This document shows, piece by piece, positions 17,495 to 25,511 of a DNA stretch of 64,000 bases. Each line of letters opens with the position of its first letter. The first letter of the stretch is position 1. Location: contig CAKVGK010000001.1 of NCBI GenBank assembly GCA_934747385.1, positions 372,001-436,000 of the forward strand. Reading direction: 5' to 3'. The notes beneath the pieces are model-generated. The model saw only the letters and a list, made by a program, of their open reading frames with translations. It did no database searches and was not told the DNA's origin. Source of the DNA: an uncultured Clostridia bacterium. Its GTDB lineage: Bacteria > Bacillota > Clostridia > Christensenellales > UBA1242. The translations under genes were made by a program, and so were the position numbers.

Positions 17495-18796
17495 CTATCT
17501 TGCACTATGATTCATGTGCAAAAATTCTTGTGCTTTTTCTCCGTTCGGTTCGCCCAAAAACTCGCTGTATAGTTGTGTTAAATTCAAATTTTGATAACTA
17601 TCTTTTGTTTTACTATCAAATTTAAACAAGCTTTCGCCGCGTTTTGAAACCGCCAGATGATTATCTTCCTGCTTTGGCTGACCGCCTCCGCCAACGCATC
17701 CATTTGGGCAAGCCATAACTTCAATAAAATCAAAATTATATTCATTCATCCCGTTTAAAATTCGCCTTGCGTTAGCCGTGCCTGAAATGACACACAACTT
17801 TAATTCTTTATCTAAAAGCCTAACACTGGCAGTTTTAACTCCGTTCATGCCGGCAAGTGGTTTGAATTTAATCAAATTTTTTGGTGGTTGATTGTTTGTT
17901 GTTAAATAATGTGCAGTTTGAATAACCGCTTTTGCAACGCCTCCACTTACACCAAAGGACACGCCTGCGTTTGAAGCACAATTGAATGGCTCATCAAAAC
18001 AAGCCTGCTCCAAATTTTCAAAGCCAATTTCTTGCTTTTTAAGCATTCTAGCAAGTTCTCTAACGGTTATAACGCAGTCTGTGTTTTTGCCATATTCGCC
18101 GCACAACTGCAATAGATTTGCTTCCATTTTTTTTGCCACGCAGGGTGTGATTGCCACCACAGCCAAATTTTCTGGTTTTATATTTTTGTTTTTTGCAAAC
18201 CAGTTTTTAATTACACTTGAAAGCATGGCTATTGGGCTCAAGCAAGTTGACAAATTTGGCACAAATTGTGGATAAAAGCATTTAACAAACTTAACCCATG
18301 CTGGGCAGCAACTTGTGAATTGTGGCAAATCGTTGTTGCTTTTAATGCGTTCCACAAGTTCGCAAGCCTCTTCCATAACTGTCAAATCCGCACCGAACGA
18401 CACGTCAAACACAAAATCAACACCAAGTTTTTTGATTGCAGAAACCATTTTGCCAGCAACAAATTCACCAACATTAAGTCCAAATTCTTCACCTAAACTA
18501 ACTCTAACCGCAGGTGCAACAATAACCGCCACTTTTTTGTTTGGATTTTGAATTAATTCCAAAAATTCATTGCTATTGTCTTGCTCCACAATAGCTTCAA
18601 CCGAGCAAAAATTGGCACATTGCCCGCAATTTATGCAAACAATGTCCTCGCTGTCATATGTCCAATTCCCAGCAACACCAATTTGCTTAATGCAAACATC
18701 TTTACATTTTCCACAAAGCACACACTTGTTTTCCTTGCGCCTTATGCTTGGATTGTTGTGCGCAATTGGTACGCGAATTTCTGCAAACTTGTCCAA
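17495..18796 (-). CDS. [FeFe]-hydrogenase catalytic subunit
   Basis: This enzyme reduces protons or oxidises hydrogen using the H-cluster. Two N-terminal [4Fe-4S] ferredoxin motifs are at Cys 25/28/31/35 and Cys 54/57/60/64. The three H-cluster signatures follow: L1 TSCCPAW (161-167), L2 TPCVAKKME (217-225) and L3 MACPNGC-VGGGGQP (361-374). Pro-Ala-Trp in L1 instead of Pro-Gly-Trp, and the small 2[4Fe-4S] N-terminus, resemble the group B/M2 type rather than the classical fermentative enzyme. The start is a TTG, supported by AAGGAG 6 nt upstream. It lies 30 bp after hisS and 8 bp before the HD gene. The HydE, HydF and HydG maturases are not in this window. Confidence 0.93.
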   Translation of the reverse strand: MDKFAEIRVPIAHNNPSIRRKENKCVLCGKCKDVCIKQIGVAGNWTYDSEDIVCINCGQCANFCSVEAIVEQDNSNEFLELIQNPNKKVAVIVAPAVRVSLGEEFGLNVGEFVAGKMVSAIKKLGVDFVFDVSFGADLTVMEEACELVERIKSNNDLPQFTSCCPAWVKFVKCFYPQFVPNLSTCLSPIAMLSSVIKNWFAKNKNIKPENLAVVAITPCVAKKMEANLLQLCGEYGKNTDCVITVRELARMLKKQEIGFENLEQACFDEPFNCASNAGVSFGVSGGVAKAVIQTAHYLTTNNQPPKNLIKFKPLAGMNGVKTASVRLLDKELKLCVISGTANARRILNGMNEYNFDFIEVMACPNGCVGGGGQPKQEDNHLAVSKRGESLFKFDSKTKDSYQNLNLTQLYSEFLGEPNGEKAQEFLHMNHSAR

Positions 18797-18826
18797 TTTT
18801 TGCTCCTTATCTTTTGTGTGAAAATA

Positions 18827-20086
18827 TTAATTGTTCACTTTGTTTAAAACCTTAATTTCGTTGCCAAGTTTAACGTCTTTAACAGTGGTTAACAAGTCGG
18901 CAACCTCAACCACTTTTTCGTAAAAGTTCTTCATGTTTTTTGGTCTAACAAAAAGCGAAACATTATATTTCTTTGTCAATTCATTTTTGGTTTTATACAC
19001 TTCAATAATGTCATCGTCCAAGTCGTAAACCAGTGCCAAATTTTGCTTCATATCAAAAGTTAGACCGCGCTCTTTTATAAGCATTGTAACAGGTTCAAAG
19101 CCAATGCTGCCGCCAACAGCAGGCACGTCTTGCCCTGTTATTTTGCCAATCATGGTGTCATATCTGCCGCCCCCGCCGATTGCACCGCCAAAGCCATTTG
19201 TGTAATATTCAAAAACAGTGCCAGTGTAATAGCCTTGACCACGAACAATAGAAATATCAAACACAATTTTAACTGTTGACTTAACCATTGCGCGCAAGTT
19301 GTTGATTAAAAATTTAATGTCGTCAATTATGTTTTGTGGTGCATCGTATTTTAAACTTGCATCAATGCCGTTTTCCAAAACATCGTTCAAACTGTCCACA
19401 AGTGTGTTGATTTTTGCAATGTCAAAACCCTTTTCAATGAGTTCCATCATCACGCCATTTAAAGAAATTTTGTCAATCTTATCAAGAGAAACACAAACAG
19501 TGTTAACTTGCGCTGGCTCGAACCCAGCATTCAACACGATAGCGTTCAAAATGCGTCTATCATTAACTTTAACCGTCAAATCGTCAAAACCAATTTTGTT
19601 GTATGTGTCAATTGAGGTTTTCATCAGCTCCAGTTCTGCCATAATTGTTTTGTCGCCAAAAACGTCAATGTCACACTGAATAAATTGACGGTCACGTCCT
19701 CTTTGTGGACGCTCTGCACGGAAAGAATAATCAATTTGGATAGCCTTAAAAGGTGTTGGCAATTTCTCCCTATTGTTTGCGTAAAACCTTGCAAGTGGAA
19801 CGGTTAAATCGTACCTTAATCCCTCTTCTGCAATGTCTTTAACTGTAAGGTTTTGTTTGGTCAGGTCAAGTTTATCTCCACGTTTAATAGTTCTAAAAAT
19901 CAACTTCAAATTGTCGCCGCCATCGCTGCTGTCCAAAAAATCCAAACTTTCCAAAATTGGTGTTTGAATGAGGTTGTAGCCATTGCTTTGATAACTTTCA
20001 AGAATTTTTTCTCTCACCAATTCACGCACTTTGGCGTCCCTTGGCATATAGTCGTTTGTCCCCCTGATTGGGTTGAAATTTTTCAT
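18827..20086 (-). CDS. hisS: Histidyl-tRNA synthetase
   Basis: This enzyme charges tRNA-His. Visible features are PIRGTNDYMP at 6-15, motif 2 FRAERPQRGRDR (122-133), the histidine-binding loop VRGQGYYTGTVFE (281-293) and GGGGRYD (304-310). Motif 3 reads GGSIGFEPV (325-333). The ATP-binding arginine that normally follows Glu in this motif appears to be Pro 332, which is unusual (see findings). The C-terminal anticodon-binding domain is short. Total length, 419 residues, is typical. No T-box leader with the conserved GGTGG element was recognised upstream. hisS is the first gene of an operon with the hydrogenase and the HD protein. Confidence 0.93.
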   Translation of the reverse strand: MKNFNPIRGTNDYMPRDAKVRELVREKILESYQSNGYNLIQTPILESLDFLDSSDGGDNLKLIFRTIKRGDKLDLTKQNLTVKDIAEEGLRYDLTVPLARFYANNREKLPTPFKAIQIDYSFRAERPQRGRDRQFIQCDIDVFGDKTIMAELELMKTSIDTYNKIGFDDLTVKVNDRRILNAIVLNAGFEPAQVNTVCVSLDKIDKISLNGVMMELIEKGFDIAKINTLVDSLNDVLENGIDASLKYDAPQNIIDDIKFLINNLRAMVKSTVKIVFDISIVRGQGYYTGTVFEYYTNGFGGAIGGGGRYDTMIGKITGQDVPAVGGSIGFEPVTMLIKERGLTFDMKQNLALVYDLDDDIIEVYKTKNELTKKYNVSLFVRPKNMKNFYEKVVEVADLLTTVKDVKLGNEIKVLNKVNN

Positions 20087-20111
20087 TTTTAACTCCTAAC
20101 AATTGAATTAT

Positions 20112-20170
20112 AAAAAAAACGGCAACATTTGTCAAACAAATGCTTTGTTTGCTTGTCATTTGCCACCGTC
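20112..20170 (-). terminator. Terminator between the thioesterase gene and hisS
   Basis: A long imperfect hairpin with ACGGCAACATTTG on one arm and CATTTGCCACCGT on the other is followed on the minus strand by eight T residues. It ends the thioesterase transcript just before hisS. It could also act as an attenuator for hisS, though no antiterminator was recognised. Confidence 0.7.
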
Positions 20171-20236
20171 AAAATTTTTTAATTTTTAAAGTTATTTCTT
20201 AATTAATTCTTGTTCTAAAACACTTATCATCAAAAT

Positions 20237-20953
20237 TTATTTTGCCAAAGCCGAAAACTTAAGTTGCCCAGCCACATAGCCAGAAACAAGATAATCTTCA
20301 CCAACCTTTTCAAAGTAGATATCAACAACATCACCAAGTTTGCATTCTGAAATATAATTGATTTGCATATGAGTTAAATGCTCATTTTGCAAACAGTCAA
20401 AAACGTATTGAGCATAATGAACATTGTTTAAATGTTTGTTGTGGTCAATTTCACTCAAACTAACCGTGTGCACAAAATTTGGTTTTTCCTTTGCTGGCAC
20501 TGTTTGTGTTTTTTCAAACTTAAAATCATAATTTACATTGCTTTCAAACTCCGCCCCAACAGGATACTCCACCACACTTGGCAAAACGAGTTTACGAGTT
20601 AACGTTGAAATAAGACACCATTTGCTTATGCCTTTGATAAGCGTGTTTCCGAACAAATCTTCAACCAAATAATCACGGTCAAAATCAACTCGACCTTTTG
20701 GGTGTGGCCAAGTTTTTACAACCACTTGTTGATATAATTTTGGCTGAATAAGCACATCATATTTTGTGCGTACTGTAATCCAGTAAAATCCTTTGTTAAC
20801 CATTGTTTCAAACCCAACACCCATCATCTCCCCATGCACACTTGCAGTATCTTGAAAAATTTGAAAAATTGCAGATGGTAAAAGATTGTCATTCAAATCA
20901 AACTGGCTGGGCGACAATTTGATTTTTTCACTATACAATAATTTTTTATTCAT
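20237..20953 (-). CDS. Acyl-ACP thioesterase
   Basis: This enzyme releases fatty acids from acyl carrier protein. The sequence has two hot-dog folds. The first starts near DLNDNLLPSAIFQIFQD, and the second contains SLSEIDHNKHLNNVHYAQY (about residues 165-183), where the Asn and His of the NNVHY motif correspond to catalytic residues of the bacterial FatA/FatB family. The 238-residue length is standard. Tyr and Trp residues in the region YWITVRTKY are also typical. It is transcribed alone from a promoter whose -10 box is only 9 nt from the ATG, with no Shine-Dalgarno sequence, and ends at a strong terminator. Confidence 0.88.
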   Translation of the reverse strand: MNKKLLYSEKIKLSPSQFDLNDNLLPSAIFQIFQDTASVHGEMMGVGFETMVNKGFYWITVRTKYDVLIQPKLYQQVVVKTWPHPKGRVDFDRDYLVEDLFGNTLIKGISKWCLISTLTRKLVLPSVVEYPVGAEFESNVNYDFKFEKTQTVPAKEKPNFVHTVSLSEIDHNKHLNNVHYAQYVFDCLQNEHLTHMQINYISECKLGDVVDIYFEKVGEDYLVSGYVAGQLKFSALAK

Positions 20954-20962
20954 AATATTTTT

Positions 20963-20991
20963 ATCTTAACTCTATCAATTTTTTAAGTCAA
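20963..20991 (-). promoter_or_regulatory. Promoter of the thioesterase gene (near-leaderless)
   Basis: On the minus strand TTGACT (20986-20991) and TAAGAT (20963-20968) are separated by 17 bp. Nine nucleotides separate the -10 box from the ATG. Confidence 0.6.
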
Positions 20992-21098
20992 TATTTAAAT
21001 ATCTAAACTTTGATTTTAACAGCACAAAAAAGCGTTACACCCTTTTTGATATTTTCAACAAAAAATTATACCTATAAGTATGATCAAGACAAATTGGT

Positions 21099-21335
21099 TT
21101 ATTCGTTTGAAATTTTAACTTCGCCGCAAAGAATGTCGTTATAAGAATAGGTTATGATGGAATTAATGTCCAAAAGTGATTTTACAGTAAAAACGCTATT
21201 ATAAACGTTTTCAATCACTGCGCGGTAGCTGCTAACCTTTCTTCTTCCGCGATTCACGTCCAGTTTTACCTCTTTGCCCTTTAATGCAAGGATTTTTTGT
21301 TTAATATTATCCACTGTGTTTGGCATTTTTTTCAT
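21099..21335 (-). CDS. veg: Veg family protein
   Basis: This is a small 78-residue protein of the Veg family, abundant in Gram-positive bacteria. In Bacillus subtilis it is linked to biofilm matrix expression and spore outgrowth. The family core KGKEVKLDVNRGRRK is at residues 18-32, followed by a conserved SVFTV strand and SYSYxDxL-like residues (TYSYNDIL). A GGGGTGA element precedes the ATG. It is a single-gene unit between the thioesterase and the zinc-ribbon gene. Confidence 0.88.
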   Translation of the reverse strand: MKKMPNTVDNIKQKILALKGKEVKLDVNRGRRKVSSYRAVIENVYNSVFTVKSLLDINSIITYSYNDILCGEVKISNE

Positions 21336-21449
21336 AGTTCACCCCAAATTATATTTTTCGAACCACAAAAATTTAATCAAACAAAACAAAACATGCCAAA
21401 ATTCGTGCTTAAATTAAACACAAAAAATGGGCACAGTGCCCATTAGTTA

Positions 21450-21992
21450 TTAAAAATCGTCATCATCGCTGGAGCCAGAGTCCTCCTCCTCATCATCATC
21501 GTCGTCATCGTCTTCTTCTTCCTCGTCGTCGTCAATCATGTCAAGGTCTAGGTCATCATCGTCGTCATCATCATTGTCGTTGTCCTTGTCGGCATCGTCA
21601 CCAAACTCGTAATCTTCAACCAAACCAGAAGTATCTTCCATTTCGTCTTGTTCATATATGGTGTCGGTCAAATCATTGCCTTCTTCGTCGTCTTCGTCTT
21701 CCTCATCGTCGTCGGCAATATATTTGTGCCAATCTGAAATTTCCTTATTTTCAGTTTCTTCGTCCACATTCATGCCAAGTTCCTGTTTGCAACTATCACA
21801 AATCTCTTGATCGTTTTGAACAAAATTGATTTTGCAAATTGGGCAAAGTTCCAAATCGCCAATATCGTCCTCAGTTGACTTAATCAACTTCATTTCCTTT
21901 TTGCACACGTCACAGTATTGGTCTGATTTTTTAATATAATTCAATTCGCACCTTGGGCACAAAATCCAAACTGGTTTAGTTGCTTTTGCCAT
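21450..21992 (-). CDS. Zinc-ribbon protein with a poly-acidic C-terminal tail
   Basis: The protein has 180 residues. The first 75 carry four CxxC pairs (CPRC, CDVC, CPIC, CDSC), which should form two zinc ribbons. From about residue 90 the sequence becomes strongly acidic and ends in long runs of Asp and Glu, so the tail must be disordered. Such a tail can mimic nucleic acid or compete with RNA, as in the delta subunit of RNA polymerase, but the function here is unknown. The start at 21992 was chosen because AAGGAAGGAG lies 6 nt upstream; a more upstream in-frame start has none. The GAC/GAT-rich tail coding sequence is low complexity and prone to length change. Confidence 0.75.
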   Translation of the reverse strand: MAKATKPVWILCPRCELNYIKKSDQYCDVCKKEMKLIKSTEDDIGDLELCPICKINFVQNDQEICDSCKQELGMNVDEETENKEISDWHKYIADDDEEDEDDEEGNDLTDTIYEQDEMEDTSGLVEDYEFGDDADKDNDNDDDDDDDLDLDMIDDDEEEEDDDDDDDEEEDSGSSDDDDF

Positions 21993-22197
21993 AAAAAACT
22001 CCTTCCTTAACAAACAAGTATTGTCAGCAAATCAATTAAGAATAAAACTTAATTAATTTAAACTTAATATAGTATAGTTAGATTATTTTTATTTGTCCAC
22101 TAAATTATTAATGTTTTGTTAAAAATTTTTTATGCAAATTTTTACGCAAATTTTTCGTAAATGTGTTAAAAAAATACCATAAAGTAAAATTGGTGTT

Positions 22198-22947
22198 CTA
22201 AGCACCTTCAATCAGCATTTTGTCTGCAACCAAAGCAATAAATTCGCCGTTTGTAGGTTTTTCATTTGAAGAATAAACCTTTATGCCAAACAAATTGTTT
22301 ATGTTTTCAATTTTGCCTCTGTTCCATGCAACTTCAATTGCGTGGCGAATTGCGCGCTCAACTTTTGAAGCGCTTGTGTCATATTTTTCTGCAATTGTTG
22401 GGTAAAGTTTTTTTGTTATTGAATTGATTATTTCTGGGTTGGCAATTGCAAGTTTGATGGCTTCACGCAAAAATTGGTAGCCTTTTATGTGTGCAGGAAT
22501 GCCAACTGTGATGAAAATATTTGTGATTTTCTCTTCAATATGGTTGTTTGGTTTACCCACAACAAAATTGTTGCTTTGTGAAGATTTGTTTGCAACAATG
22601 TCGTTAACGCGTTCAAACAAAGTGTCTGCATCGAAAGGTTTGATGCAATAGTATGTCGCGCCCATGCTAATGGCTTTGTTAATAAAACCATCAATTGAAA
22701 GAGATGATTGAATAATGATTTTTGTGTTTTCCTTGTTAACATTTTCAAGAACTTTAAAGCCGTCGCAATTTTCAAGCACAATGTCCATAATAGCAATATC
22801 TGGCTGGGTTGAATTAATAATATCAATAAGTTCAGTTCCGCTTGAGGTTGTTGCACAAACCTCAAAATTTTCATTGTTAAATTTGTCTTTTAAAGTGTTC
22901 AAAACATTTTTGTCTTCATCTGCAAGTACAATTGTGATTTTTTTCAT
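22198..22947 (-). CDS. spo0A: Stage 0 sporulation protein A (Spo0A)
   Basis: This is the master response regulator of sporulation. The receiver domain (residues 1-125) has the acidic pocket Asp 10, Glu 11 and Asp 12, the phosphoacceptor Asp 55 in AIMDIVLENCDG, and Lys 103 in CIKPFDAD. The C-terminal DNA-binding domain (about 140-249) has the family-specific AHIKGYQFLREAI and KLYPTIAEKYDTSASKVERAIRHA helices. The DNA-recognition helix is complete. AAGGGG precedes the ATG. The gene is monocistronic and is divergent from the sipL-like gene across a 497-bp spacer that contains a perfect Spo0A box. Two further Spo0A boxes lie in the replication origin. Confidence 0.96.
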   Translation of the reverse strand: MKKITIVLADEDKNVLNTLKDKFNNENFEVCATTSSGTELIDIINSTQPDIAIMDIVLENCDGFKVLENVNKENTKIIIQSSLSIDGFINKAISMGATYYCIKPFDADTLFERVNDIVANKSSQSNNFVVGKPNNHIEEKITNIFITVGIPAHIKGYQFLREAIKLAIANPEIINSITKKLYPTIAEKYDTSASKVERAIRHAIEVAWNRGKIENINNLFGIKVYSSNEKPTNGEFIALVADKMLIEGA

Positions 22948-23444
22948 AAAATTCCCCTTTTAAAGATTATCAAACTGTGGCTGAATTTTATCGTTGACCT
23001 GTTGATAAAAAATTTGTTGTTAATAAAATGGTTTTAGAAAAATTTGTTGTGCCGGCGTGTAAATTTTTCTATTTTGTCGATTGACTAATGCTATGATAAC
23101 AAATTAATGTTACTTTTGACGATAAAAAAACTACACATTTTTGCTTTAATTTGGAAATTTTTTAAATTAAGCTTACAAAAATGTCGAAATTAAATTTTGA
23201 AAATAATTATTTAGTTAAAAATTCAAAGAAAATAGTTATTTTTGCGGTTTTAAGGGGTTTTTGAATTTAACCAATTTGTTATTAAATTTATATATTTAAG
23301 GTTAAAAAAATAATTTTTAATATATTTGTAATTAATTAAAATTAAATTTAATTTTTGTTTTATTGTTTTTTTAAAGTTGTTTCATCTCATTATGACATAA
23401 TTTTGATTTTTTAATTATACATTATTTAGACGGGAGGTTGTTAT
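22948..23444. other. Spacer between spo0A and the sipL-like gene
   Basis: No gene is visible. This AT-rich divergent control region holds a perfect Spo0A box TGTCGAA at 23182-23188 and a looser TGTCGAT near 23095. A weak sigma-E-like pair (CATAATT, then TATACATT about 13 nt later) lies 30-60 bp before the sipL-like start. Confidence 0.5.
23182..23188 (+). promoter_or_regulatory. Spo0A box (0A box)
   Basis: The sequence is TGTCGAA, an exact match to the core Spo0A box. It lies in the divergent spacer between spo0A and the sipL-like gene and could mediate autoregulation. Confidence 0.5.
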
Positions 23445-24953
23445 ATGGAAAACAACGAAGCAATCAAATTATCTTTTGCAAAGAATTTGAACAAATTTAA
23501 TTTTAACACACTAATCAGTGTTCCAATTGACACAAATGTGAACATAAAAACCATTTTGAATTTAGACAGCAAAATGACCGACAAAAAAATTGAAGCAGGC
23601 TCTGGCAAGGCAGTGTTGAGCGGAAAAATTTTGCTTAACATTTTGTACGTTGACACTGACAACATGACCAACACAATAACAGAAACACAAAATTTCAGCG
23701 AAACCATTGTTGACAACGCAATAACAAACGACAGTTTCATCACAATCAACAGCATTAAGATTGTTGACTCAGTTGTTTCAAATGTTGGCACACTCAAAGT
23801 CAACTGCGAAGTTAGTGTTGAACCAATTTTATATTTAAACCTTAACATGCCAAACAATATTTCAAGTTATGAAAATATGGTTGTTAAAAAAGACTTGGTT
23901 GAGGCTTGCACAATAACCGACGTTGTGAACACAAAGTTTGAATACACAACCAACATGGAAACCAAAGACAGCATAAGCAAACTTTTGTGCTACAATTCAT
24001 ACTTTGCCACAACCTCAGTCACTGCTTACGACGAATATGCCGTTGTTGAGGGCAAACTTTTTGGCAAATTGCTTTATGAAACTATGGCAAACGAAACAAG
24101 TTGTGTTAAAGAGTTGTGCAACACGGTTGCCGTTAAAACCGAATTGCCAATTGCAAATTTAAGCCACGACAATATGCTTGATTTAAGTTTTTTCAGTTGC
24201 GCAGGCGTGGACAATGTTCAAACAGAAATTGAGGACGGAAACACAACGCTGACAATCACCCACACCATTGAAGTTTCTGGTGTTGTTTGCAAAACTGTTG
24301 CAATTGACGTTGTGGATGACATTTACAGCATCGATAACGAAATTGAACCAGCCTTTGCAACTCGCGAGTACAACAAAATCAGCAATTGTGAACATTATAC
24401 TGGAGAAATTTCTGGAGAAATCACAATCAATGAGAATGAAACTGCAATTGACGAAATTGTTGCAAACATGAACATTGTGCCAGAAATTACAAACGCATAT
24501 GTTAAAGACGAAACCATTTATATTGAAGGCATTATCAGTTCCCAAATCATTTATTTAGACGAAAACAGAGAATTGAAAGCAAAGCAAAGCGAACTTCCTT
24601 TTGTTACAAACACAAAACTGCCTTGCTCTTCACTTGACTGCCGCCATTTAGACATTTCAGTTACCGACAGCAAATCCAAAGCAAAGCGCGGAACAATAAT
24701 TGAATTGGAATATGACATATTCGTGTCAATTTGCTGCTACCAAAAAGGCAGTTTTAAAATGGTCGACAACTTAAGCATTGGCAAATCTCTTGATTTTAGC
24801 ATGTTTGACTATCAAATTTTCGTTGCCAAACCAGAAGAAACAATTTGGGATTTGTGCAAACGTATTAAAATCACCCCAGAGCAACTTGAAAGTTACAACA
24901 AAAACCTGCCACCCGTTTTAACAGGCGGAGAAAAAATTATTATTAAAAGATAA
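23445..24953 (+). CDS. sipL: SipL-like spore coat morphogenesis protein (DUF3794 + LysM)
   Basis: The 502-residue protein is made of repeated DUF3794 beta domains (marked by segments such as AVLSGKILLNILYVD, AVVEGKLFGKLLYET and IYIEGIISSQIIYLD). It ends in a LysM domain from about residue 455 (FVAKPEETIWDLCKRIKIT). This is the architecture of Clostridioides difficile SipL, which binds SpoIVA and is needed to encase the spore in coat. GGGAGG lies upstream of the ATG. It is transcribed alone, divergent from spo0A. Mother-cell (sigma-E) expression would be expected from the family. Confidence 0.88.
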   Translation: MENNEAIKLSFAKNLNKFNFNTLISVPIDTNVNIKTILNLDSKMTDKKIEAGSGKAVLSGKILLNILYVDTDNMTNTITETQNFSETIVDNAITNDSFITINSIKIVDSVVSNVGTLKVNCEVSVEPILYLNLNMPNNISSYENMVVKKDLVEACTITDVVNTKFEYTTNMETKDSISKLLCYNSYFATTSVTAYDEYAVVEGKLFGKLLYETMANETSCVKELCNTVAVKTELPIANLSHDNMLDLSFFSCAGVDNVQTEIEDGNTTLTITHTIEVSGVVCKTVAIDVVDDIYSIDNEIEPAFATREYNKISNCEHYTGEISGEITINENETAIDEIVANMNIVPEITNAYVKDETIYIEGIISSQIIYLDENRELKAKQSELPFVTNTKLPCSSLDCRHLDISVTDSKSKAKRGTIIELEYDIFVSICCYQKGSFKMVDNLSIGKSLDFSMFDYQIFVAKPEETIWDLCKRIKITPEQLESYNKNLPPVLTGGEKIIIKR

Positions 24954-25012
24954 AACAAACTCGCCCGCATTGCGTTCTCGGTGTTAGTTGTTTATAAATT
25001 ATCCTTGTTCTC

Positions 25013-25070
25013 GTGTTCCCTACGGGGTCCCCATAAAACTTATGTTTTTAGGGAACCCCGAAGGGGACAC
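25013..25070. repeat. Palindromic intergenic element, copy 1
   Basis: Two 20-nt arms (25013-25032 and 25051-25070) pair at 17 of 20 positions around an 18-nt A/T-rich loop. Its core, GTGT-CCC-T-CGG, recurs at 29453-29506 and, with one arm decayed, near 39072. It looks like a mobile-type or REP-like hairpin repeat. Confidence 0.6.
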
Positions 25071-25134
25071 AGGATTCTTGCTCATCAGTAAACCTCAACT
25101 GAACCACCAGACTATCTAGGGGTTTTAAATGTGC

Positions 25135-25163
25135 AAAAAAGTGCTTGTTAAAAGCACTTTTTT
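25135..25163. terminator. Bidirectional terminator
   Basis: AAAAAAGTGCTT (25135-25146) and AAGCACTTTTTT (25152-25163) form a perfect 12-bp stem. It serves the 106-aa gene on the minus strand and possibly the sipL-like gene. Confidence 0.8.
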
Positions 25164-25178
25164 AATAAGTTGTTTATC

Positions 25179-25499
25179 TTAATATTCAATTGAATGTGGA
25201 TTTGCAGGCAAGAAGCCTCTAGACTTTATGTGTTCAAGCGTTGTTTTTGGCTCAATCATCATTTTGTCCAAATCTGCAACAATTTGCTTAAAATTCAAAT
25301 TTTTAAATTCCTCATCACTGAGTGACAAACAATTGGACAAAATCCTTTTCATTTTTACAATGTAACCATTAACTGTTGGAAAATAAGACTGACATTCAAT
25401 GTCTTTTCTGTAGTTTGGAATTTTTTGTACTTCGCCCAAATATGACATTAAAGTTTCGGTTCTTGCTTTAATCTCTTTTTCAAATTGTTTTTTGTCCAT
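25179..25499 (-). CDS. Hypothetical protein, 106 aa, in operon with lysS
   Basis: I do not recognise this protein. It is soluble and charged, with a mainly helical look and no known motif. It begins 12 bp after the lysS stop codon and has a GGGGAG element before its ATG, so it is co-transcribed with lysS and ends at the terminator at 25135. The placement hints at a role linked to translation, but nothing in the sequence proves it. Confidence 0.65.
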   Translation of the reverse strand: MDKKQFEKEIKARTETLMSYLGEVQKIPNYRKDIECQSYFPTVNGYIVKMKRILSNCLSLSDEEFKNLNFKQIVADLDKMMIEPKTTLEHIKSRGFLPANPHSIEY

Positions 25500-25511
25500 A
25501 ACTCTCCCCGG

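Noticed and set aside
18260..18280. TGTGGATAA inside the hydrogenase gene as a DnaA box
   Set aside because: A single match inside a coding sequence, with no neighbouring boxes.
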